Part shown: positions 5,506-9,880 of the stretch, in pieces | Position numbering within the stretch: position 1 is the stretch's first letter | Layout of the letters: each line of letters starts with the position of its first letter | From: Elusimicrobia bacterium RBG_16_66_12 | GTDB taxonomy: Bacteria > Elusimicrobiota > Elusimicrobia > UBA1565 > UBA9628 | Direction of reading: 5' to 3' | Assembly: GCA_001800005.1 (NCBI GenBank) | Contig: MGUL01000125.1 | Coordinates: forward strand, 5,345 to 15,224 | DNA length: 9,880 nucleotides | Translations under genes and position numbers: made by a program | The notes under the pieces: model-generated | Databases searched by the model: none | Told to the model about the DNA's origin: nothing | Seen by the model: only the letters and a program-made list of their open reading frames with translations

Positions 5506-6906
5506 ATGACCGCCTTCGCGACCAGCCGCTACCTCAACGTCATCGACTTGGAGTCGTCCTGCCTGCTCTTCAACGGGGCGACCGGGGCTCTCGACGAGGT
5601 GACGCGCGAGCTGGGCGCGGCGCTGCGCCGGGGAGACGAGGGCTTCCTCGTCTCCCTCGGCGCGGAGGGGCGGGACTTCCTGGCCAAGCGCGGCCATCTG
5701 ACCGCGCTGGACCCGGACGGCGAGAAGGAGCGCTTCCGGGCTTACGCCCGGGTCCTGCATGAGGAGGTCGTCAAACATGCGGACGAGCGCTCGAGTCTGA
5801 TGCTCCTGATGAGCTACGAGTGCAACCTGGCCTGCTCGTACTGCTACCAGCAGATGCATCGGGGCGCCAAGACCCAGCCGCTCATGACCGAGGCCATGAT
5901 CGACGACCTGTTCGGCAGGCACCTGCCGTCCATCGCGAAGGGAAAGCTGTCCAGCATCAGCTTCTACGGCGGCGAGCCGTTCCTGCCCGGCAACGCGCCG
6001 GTCGTCCGTCGGGCGCTCGAGCACGCCAAGCGCCTGGGCCTGCGCGGGCACGCGGTCTCCAACGCGACGCACGTCCACCGCATGCCGGACTGCTTCGGGC
6101 CTGAGCCCGGGCAGGTCAGCGAGGTCCAGGTCTCGCTCGACGGCGACAAGGCCGCCCACGACTCCTCGCGCGTCACCGCCGCGGGCGGGCCCACCTTCGA
6201 GCGCATCCTGGACAACGTGCTGCTGCTGCTCGGGCGCGGCGTGACGGTGAAGCTCCGCGTCAACATGGCGCGCGAGCGCATCGCGACTTTGGGCGCGTTG
6301 ATGGCGCGGCTCAAGGAGAAGGGGATCTCCGGGCATCCGAAGGCCTTCATCTACACGCATCCGGTCCACGAGTACATCGGCGGCGCGGACTTCCAGGAGT
6401 CCGTCTGCACGCGCGAGCTGTCCGACGAGGCCGAGAAGGTCGGCGGCCTCAGCCACCCGCTCAAGCGCAAGGCCGACGCTCTGGGATATCTGCTCAAGCA
6501 GCGCAAGGGCGCCGGGCTGATGCGGACCAGCTTCTGCATGCAGACCCAGCAGAACTGCCTGGTGGTCGATCCGTACGGTGACCTTTACGCGTGCTACGAG
6601 GAAGCGGGCCACCTCGACCTGCGCGTCGGGCGCCTGGCCGATGCGGGCGCGGAGTTCTTCCCGCGCCGGGACCAGTACCGGCGCCGCCACATCGCCAACA
6701 TGGAGAAGTGCGTCGGCTGCTCCGTCGCTCTCGCCTGCGGGGGCGGCTGCGGCGCGCAGGCGCTTGAGAAGAACGGCGACGTGATGGTGCCGCATTGCCC
6801 CGGCGAGAAGGAGGACATCCTGGAGGGCGTGCGGCTGATGTACCTCGATAAGAGCTCCGGCGATGCCGCGTCGGCCGAGGCTTATCTGCAGGCGCCCGAG
6901 CTATGA
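5506..6906 (+). CDS. radical SAM/SPASM peptide maturase
   Basis: 466 aa. Radical SAM enzymes cleave S-adenosylmethionine at a [4Fe-4S] cluster to make a radical. The cluster motif C106-x3-C110-x2-C113 (YECNLACSYCYQ) and the SAM-binding YGGEP (154-158) are intact. The C-terminal SPASM domain supplies ligands for two auxiliary clusters: C344, C351, C363, C402, C405, C411, C415 and C431 (KCVGCSVALACGGGC, then HCPG). This architecture is standard for peptide-crosslinking maturases. The N-terminal ~80 residues (YLNVIDLESSCLLFNGATGA...) resemble the leader-binding/entry region of such enzymes. GGAG at 5498-5501 precedes ATG 5506, nine bases after precursor 2, and the gene overlaps the downstream protease gene as ATGA. 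The substrate is therefore very likely the two 49-aa peptides; the bond formed cannot be read from sequence. Confidence 0.93.
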   Translation: MTAFATSRYLNVIDLESSCLLFNGATGALDEVTRELGAALRRGDEGFLVSLGAEGRDFLAKRGHLTALDPDGEKERFRAYARVLHEEVVKHADERSSLMLLMSYECNLACSYCYQQMHRGAKTQPLMTEAMIDDLFGRHLPSIAKGKLSSISFYGGEPFLPGNAPVVRRALEHAKRLGLRGHAVSNATHVHRMPDCFGPEPGQVSEVQVSLDGDKAAHDSSRVTAAGGPTFERILDNVLLLLGRGVTVKLRVNMARERIATLGALMARLKEKGISGHPKAFIYTHPVHEYIGGADFQESVCTRELSDEAEKVGGLSHPLKRKADALGYLLKQRKGAGLMRTSFCMQTQQNCLVVDPYGDLYACYEEAGHLDLRVGRLADAGAEFFPRRDQYRRRHIANMEKCVGCSVALACGGGCGAQALEKNGDVMVPHCPGEKEDILEGVRLMYLDKSSGDAASAEAYLQAPEL

Positions 6907-7970
6907 TCGAGTCCATCACCTACGAGAACCCCCTCAAGGACGCCCACCCGGTGCGGCGGGGGGATTCGTATCTGCTCGTGCCCGGCGACGGCTGCTTCAA
7001 GGCCAGCACGGAGCTGAGGCGCCTCGTCTCGGGGCTGCCGCGACGCGGCGCGACGGCCGATTTCCAGCGGGCCCTCTCGGAGCTGGACGCCCCGGACGCG
7101 TTCGCCGCGCTGGTCGCCAACGGGACGCTGACGCCGGCGAAGACTCGGCCGCTGCACCGCCGGGTCCTCTCGGCGCTGCTGCAGCCGCGGCTGACTTTGA
7201 TCGGGCCTCTGTTCCAGGAGCGGGCGTTCCGAGGGCTCGGGCTAGAGGGCTCCGGTCCCCAGGCCTTCGCGCTCAACGGCGCGCTCGCCGTCTACGGCGC
7301 GACCCTCTCCGCCGCGGTCTGGTTCCTGGCGCCGCAACCGGCGGCCCTGCACGGCGGCACGGGTGCCGCCGCCGTGCTTCTCGCCTTCGTCGGGATGATC
7401 GTCCACGAGCTGGGGCATTCGGCCTCGACCTATGCGCTGGGGCTGGGGGCGCGGCCCATCGGGCTCTCGCTCTATCTGTATTGCCCGGTCCTCTACACCA
7501 ACGTCTCCGGCATCCGCTCGCTCGACCTGCGCGGCCAGATCGCCGTCAGCCTGGGCGGTTTCGCCGCGCAGACCCTCTACATGCTCGGCCTGGCGGCGGC
7601 CTTCCTGGCGACCGGCTCGGACGCCTTCCTGCTGGCGCTGCAGGCTCTGGCCTGCCTGCTCGTCTTCAACCTCAACCCGTTGCTGCACACGGACGGCTAC
7701 TGGTGCTATCACGACGCCTATCAACGCTTTCGGGCGCGGCCGTGGGCGAAGGGCCTCAACGCCCTCTACCTGGCGGCCTTCTCGGGCTATACCGTCTATC
7801 TGGTCTGGAGGGGCGGGTACTTTCTCTTGGCGGCGCTGCGCCAGTTCCTGGCCGAGGGGCGGTTGTCGGCGGGCGGGGGCGTGCGCCTCCTGTTCTGCGG
7901 ATATCTGGGCGTCATGCTCGCGCAGGGTGTTTGGGGCAGGTTGGAGGAAATGTTCAAGATCAGTACGTAG
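6903..7970 (+). CDS. M50-type membrane zinc metalloprotease of the RiPP operon
   Basis: 355 aa polytopic membrane protein. HELGH (168-172) lies in a membrane helix and supplies two zinc-binding His and the catalytic Glu. NLNPLLHTDGYW (256-267) is the distal N-x-x-P...DG motif whose Asp is the third ligand in site-2-protease-type M50 enzymes. Hydrophobic segments are seen at about 122-142, 153-175, 212-235, 240-258, 284-302 and 327-343. The N-terminal ~90 residues are soluble. Similar M50 proteins (for example SkfC- and YydH-type) accompany radical SAM peptides in other bacteria, where they are thought to process or help export the modified peptide. The start ATG overlaps the maturase stop as ATGA, so the two proteins are made together. 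No ABC exporter follows, so this may be the only processing/translocation component encoded here. Confidence 0.88.
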   Translation: MIESITYENPLKDAHPVRRGDSYLLVPGDGCFKASTELRRLVSGLPRRGATADFQRALSELDAPDAFAALVANGTLTPAKTRPLHRRVLSALLQPRLTLIGPLFQERAFRGLGLEGSGPQAFALNGALAVYGATLSAAVWFLAPQPAALHGGTGAAAVLLAFVGMIVHELGHSASTYALGLGARPIGLSLYLYCPVLYTNVSGIRSLDLRGQIAVSLGGFAAQTLYMLGLAAAFLATGSDAFLLALQALACLLVFNLNPLLHTDGYWCYHDAYQRFRARPWAKGLNALYLAAFSGYTVYLVWRGGYFLLAALRQFLAEGRLSAGGGVRLLFCGYLGVMLAQGVWGRLEEMFKIST

Positions 7971-8007
7971 GAGTATAGGCCTATCCGTGGATAGGCCCTG
8001 CGCTCCT
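7969..8007 (+). terminator. stable hairpin at the end of the RiPP operon
   Basis: GGCCTATCC (7978-7986) and GGATAGGCC (7989-7997) form a perfect 9-bp inverted repeat. An outer pair, AGGAG (7969-7973) and CTCCT (8003-8007), extends the structure and covers the stop codon of the protease gene. There is no T-run, so it may be a weak terminator, an mRNA 3'-end stabiliser or a protein-binding dyad. It separates the RiPP operon from the second peptide locus. Confidence 0.5.
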
Positions 8008-8038
8008 GGATGAGGACGGAAAGCTTGCATATAATCAT

Positions 8039-8081
8039 TAAGTTCGACCCGCAGCTTGCTGCGGACAGAGCTAAGAACTTA
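8039..8081 (+). promoter_or_regulatory. nested inverted repeat upstream of the 63-aa peptide gene
   Basis: TAAGTTC (8039-8045) pairs with GAACTTA (8075-8081), enclosing a second perfect repeat CCGCAGC (8049-8055)/GCTGCGG (8058-8064). Two nested perfect 7-bp arms suggest a folded RNA or an operator. It is preceded by TATAAT at 8030-8035, so a transcript starting about 8042 would begin within the structure. It also lies just upstream of the better promoter at 8085-8114. Confidence 0.45.
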
Positions 8082-8084
8082 CTC

Positions 8085-8114
8085 TTGTTACGAAGTGCTG
8101 CGCCGTGGTATTAT
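8085..8114 (+). promoter_or_regulatory. sigma-70-type promoter of the 63-aa peptide gene
   Basis: A -35 TTGTTA (8085-8090) and a -10 TATTAT (8109-8114) are separated by 18 bp, with an extended TGG directly before the -10. The expected start near 8121 leaves about 23 nt before ATG 8144, which carries GGGAGGT at 8134-8140. This implies that the second locus is transcribed independently of the sigma-54 operon. Confidence 0.5.
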
Positions 8115-8143
8115 CTGGACGCGGTGGGCAATCGGGAGGTCTG

Positions 8144-8335
8144 ATGGATATCAAAAAGAAGGTCCTGATCGGATTCGTGGTTTCCATGGGACTCTACTCG
8201 GCGGCCAATGCCGTTCAGTATGTCAACAGCCTCTCCACCCAGGAGAAGGAAAGCTTGATGTCCACCATCAAGGACACCAAGGCCCCGATGTCCGTTTGTG
8301 GGGGCTCCGTCATCGGCGTCAAGTCGGTCGCATAA
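8144..8335 (+). CDS. 63-aa exported or membrane-anchored peptide, possible RiPP precursor
   Basis: The start is set at ATG 8144 with GGGAGGT (8134-8140) upstream; a longer GTG start at 8105 would overlap the predicted promoter. The N-terminus MDIKKKVLIGFVVSMGLYSA has a positive n-region and hydrophobic core, followed by ANA-V, a good signal-peptidase I site near residue 23. The mature part is about 40 residues, hydrophilic, and ends APMSVCGGSVIGVKSVA with a single Cys (C52) followed by GG. A small peptide directly before a radical SAM gene suggests a substrate, but a Sec-type signal is unusual for a radical SAM precursor, so a small membrane or periplasmic partner is an alternative. I recognise no family. 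Confidence 0.6.
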   Translation: MDIKKKVLIGFVVSMGLYSAANAVQYVNSLSTQEKESLMSTIKDTKAPMSVCGGSVIGVKSVA

Positions 8336-8383
8336 AAAGGCCTCCCGACCTGACCCGCGCATCCGTCCCGATTGACTCCAACG

Positions 8384-8409
8384 TAGAGCCCCTTCCGATG
8401 GGGCGTCTA
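8384..8409 (+). terminator. hairpin between the 63-aa peptide gene and the second radical SAM gene
   Basis: TAGAGCCCC (8384-8392) pairs with GGGGC (8400-8404) and then TCTA (8406-8409), with one bulged G and a 7-nt loop. No T-run follows. Its place between a small peptide gene and an enzyme gene fits an attenuator that would let the peptide be made in excess, or an mRNA-stability element. Confidence 0.4.
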
Positions 8410-8450
8410 TTGGTGCTGATGCGAGGGATGCTCCTCGGATGATGAGCTGA

Positions 8451-9338
8451 ATGGGAGCGCTTGAGCTGTGCATCGTGCCGGGCTTCGAATGCAATTTCGC
8501 TTGCTCTCATTGCGCGGTGAGCGAGGTGTCGGAGGGAGGCGTACGACTCTCAGGGGCTGAGGTCGGGCTCCTTCAGGAGACGGTGCGTAGTTATGCCCCG
8601 CACACGCTTGCGTTCACGGGAGGCGAGCCGACCCTCTACGTCGAGGACATCAACAGCCTCATCGCCGCCCATCCCGGCCGCGACCATCTGACGATCCGAC
8701 TGACGACGAACGGGCACTTCGCGACCGATCGGGATTCAATCGTCCAGACCTTGGATTCGTTCGTCAAGCTCGACGAGATCCAACTATCCTACGACAGGTT
8801 CCACTCAGAATTCATACCCAGCCAGCAAGCCGGCCTTCTGTATCAGGTGTGCGTGGAGCGCGGCTTGAGGTTCAGCATCGTTATCTCGTTGACGTCGCCA
8901 GTCGACCTCGTCATCGCGAGGGAACTGCGCCAATTCGGCGACATGCCGATCAGCTTCCAGAAGGTGCTGGCCATCGGGCGCGCCAAGACGAACGGCCTCG
9001 CCTACCAATATCCTGCCTTCGATCCCGCCGTTCTTGAGGCGTCTTGTCCGAACAGGGGACAGGTTTTCTACATCTGCGGCCGCGGTTTCAGCATGTGCTG
9101 TTCCGCCCTTGTCTTCAATGGGGCATTCCCCGGAGTCATCCATCCCACCCTCGAAGAGCATCTGAAAAGCGACTTCTACAACCGAGTCAGTTCGAGCCGC
9201 TTCTCGGAGCTCATGGCCGGCGCGGGGGTGGGCCTCTCTTCCCTAGCCCCCCAACACTCGTCGCCATGCGCCCTTTGCGAGCATCTATTCTCGTCAAGAA
9301 GGAGCCCCGCCTATGTGCCGCTCAGCCAGCCTCATTAG
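8451..9338 (+). CDS. second radical SAM enzyme with C-terminal Cys cluster
   Basis: 295 aa. The N-terminal motif C14-x3-C18-x2-C21 (FECNFACSHC), GGEP at 57-60 and RLTTNGHFA (83-91) identify a radical SAM barrel. Six Cys follow in the C-terminal third: C199, C209, C216, C217, C273 and C276 (the last two in SPCALCEHLF). They could bind an auxiliary cluster as in SPASM/twitch-type enzymes. It is shorter than the 466-aa maturase and lacks its N-terminal entry domain. A stop codon immediately precedes ATG 8451, so this is the first usable ATG in frame; no good Shine-Dalgarno is visible, which may limit its translation. The upstream 63-aa peptide and overlapping downstream gene suggest a modification cassette. 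Base use looks less GC-biased than the first operon, which may indicate separate acquisition (qualitative impression). Confidence 0.88.
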   Translation: MGALELCIVPGFECNFACSHCAVSEVSEGGVRLSGAEVGLLQETVRSYAPHTLAFTGGEPTLYVEDINSLIAAHPGRDHLTIRLTTNGHFATDRDSIVQTLDSFVKLDEIQLSYDRFHSEFIPSQQAGLLYQVCVERGLRFSIVISLTSPVDLVIARELRQFGDMPISFQKVLAIGRAKTNGLAYQYPAFDPAVLEASCPNRGQVFYICGRGFSMCCSALVFNGAFPGVIHPTLEEHLKSDFYNRVSSSRFSELMAGAGVGLSSLAPQHSSPCALCEHLFSSRRSPAYVPLSQPH

Positions 9339-9880
9339 GACGGACAAGGCTCTCGCCGTATTTGAACTCGAGCAGGTTTCCGATATCTCCGATGCATTCT
9401 TGGACGGCCTGGCCTGGCCGGAGGGTGCCACTCAGCTCGGTTTTCGGTTCAAACAGCCTATTGTCGACGGCCCGGCGGAGCTCAGTCGGAACGTCTCTCG
9501 GAAGTATATCGCCCGGATTGGATATATGGCCGAGAAGAATGGATTGGCCGCTCCCGCACCCGACGGCCCCTCGTCCATCGAGCTTCAGACCCCTGACGAC
9601 CTGGATGCGCTCAAGGCCCTTGCCAAGAGGACGCTTCTCGACTATTTCTACGAGCCCTGGCGAGATTTCGTCAACCCTGATTTCCCTGGTGAGGTGGATG
9701 CGTTCATAGCGGGGGCGCTCTCCCTTGATGACTCCGCCTGGTTCGTGAACCGGGGCGCTCATGTCGGGCTGATCAATCTCATGCAGCTAAAGGATTGTCT
9801 TGGACGCCCAGTCGACCATGTCGCCTGGGTTTGGCTCGATGAACGGCTTCCTCTGAGCGAGAGGCTGGAAGCGCACAGGC
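9313..9880 (+). CDS. unrecognised protein, possibly GNAT acetyltransferase-like (3' end outside window)
   Basis: ATG 9313 has an ideal AAGGAG at 9299-9304 and overlaps the end of the radical SAM gene by 26 bp in another frame. The frame stays open for 189 codons to the window edge, so the gene is partial. The translation begins MCRSASLIRTDKALAVFELE and includes IELQTPDDLDALKALAKRTL and later VGLINLMQLKDCLG and HVAWVWLDERLPLSERLEA. The last part resembles the beta4/acetyl-CoA-loop region of some GNAT enzymes, but the decisive pyrophosphate-binding motif is not within the window. The overlap implies translational coupling with the radical SAM enzyme. The gene is well supported; the family call is weak. 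Confidence 0.7.
   Translation, partial: MCRSASLIRTDKALAVFELEQVSDISDAFLDGLAWPEGATQLGFRFKQPIVDGPAELSRNVSRKYIARIGYMAEKNGLAAPAPDGPSSIELQTPDDLDALKALAKRTLLDYFYEPWRDFVNPDFPGEVDAFIAGALSLDDSAWFVNRGAHVGLINLMQLKDCLGRPVDHVAWVWLDERLPLSERLEAHR

Noticed and set aside
5275..6795. 506-aa open frame on the minus strand
   Set aside because: It lies antisense to precursor 2 and the radical SAM gene, whose motifs are intact; it is rich in Arg/Ala/Leu/Gly as expected of a shadow frame in GC-rich DNA.
6863..7978. 371-aa plus-strand frame overlapping the protease gene
   Set aside because: Arg/Ala/Gly-rich alternate frame of the M50 gene, which has HELGH, membrane helices and a coupled start.
7242..8030. 262-aa minus-strand frame opposite the protease gene
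   Set aside because: Composition typical of an antisense shadow; no start context or family motif.
8007..8035. promoter with TATAAT at 8030-8035
   Set aside because: The -10 is perfect but the sequence 17 bp upstream (TGGATG) is a poor -35 and the nested repeat begins at once; kept only as a note, with the 8085-8114 promoter preferred.
8018..8256. 10-mer GGAAAGCTTG present at 8018 and 8247
   Set aside because: Flanks do not match and one copy is inside a coding region; most likely chance.

Overview
The window is GC-rich bacterial DNA with Shine-Dalgarno-led genes and tightly overlapping operons. A sigma-54 factor, an NtrC-type activator and a likely lipoprotein suggest a Gram-negative organism. 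High-GC Elusimicrobiota or a deltaproteobacterial-type lineage are possible, but nothing here fixes the taxon and this is a weak guess. No rRNA, tRNA, CRISPR array or intact insertion sequence was seen.

Layout. (1) 1-846 (+): the 3' end of a gene for a beta-propeller-like protein, followed by three tandem hairpins. (2) 936-1552 (-): a broken DDE transposase remnant. (3) 4171-1618 (-): a three-gene operon with ATGA overlaps at both junctions. It encodes an NtrC-family response regulator, a 60-residue protein resembling a lone histidine-kinase dimerisation/phosphotransfer hairpin, and a short divergent sigma-54 factor. (4) 4172-4422: an AT-rich divergent control region with a perfect 20-bp palindrome, a second imperfect dyad and a well-spaced -24/-12 (sigma-54) promoter match. 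(5) 4423-7970 (+): a probable RiPP (ribosomally made, post-translationally modified peptide) operon. It encodes precursor 1 (49 aa), an exported beta-solenoid probable lipoprotein, precursor 2 (49 aa), a radical SAM/SPASM maturase and an M50-type membrane zinc protease. (6) 8030-9880 (+): a second small peptide-modification locus. It encodes a 63-aa exported peptide with its own sigma-70-like promoter, a second radical SAM enzyme, and a gene of uncertain (possibly GNAT) type running off the right edge.

Proposed working (inference): an unseen signal reaches the response regulator, perhaps through the 60-aa protein. The regulator binds the palindromes and opens the promoter with the sigma-54 factor encoded in the same operon. 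The RiPP operon then makes two precursors with almost the same leader, a variable linker and the conserved core C-x-x-Y-C-N-[VI]-K-I. The SPASM enzyme would modify the core and the M50 protein would cleave the product at the membrane. The solenoid protein could be immunity, a receptor or a scaffold. No ABC exporter is visible in the window.
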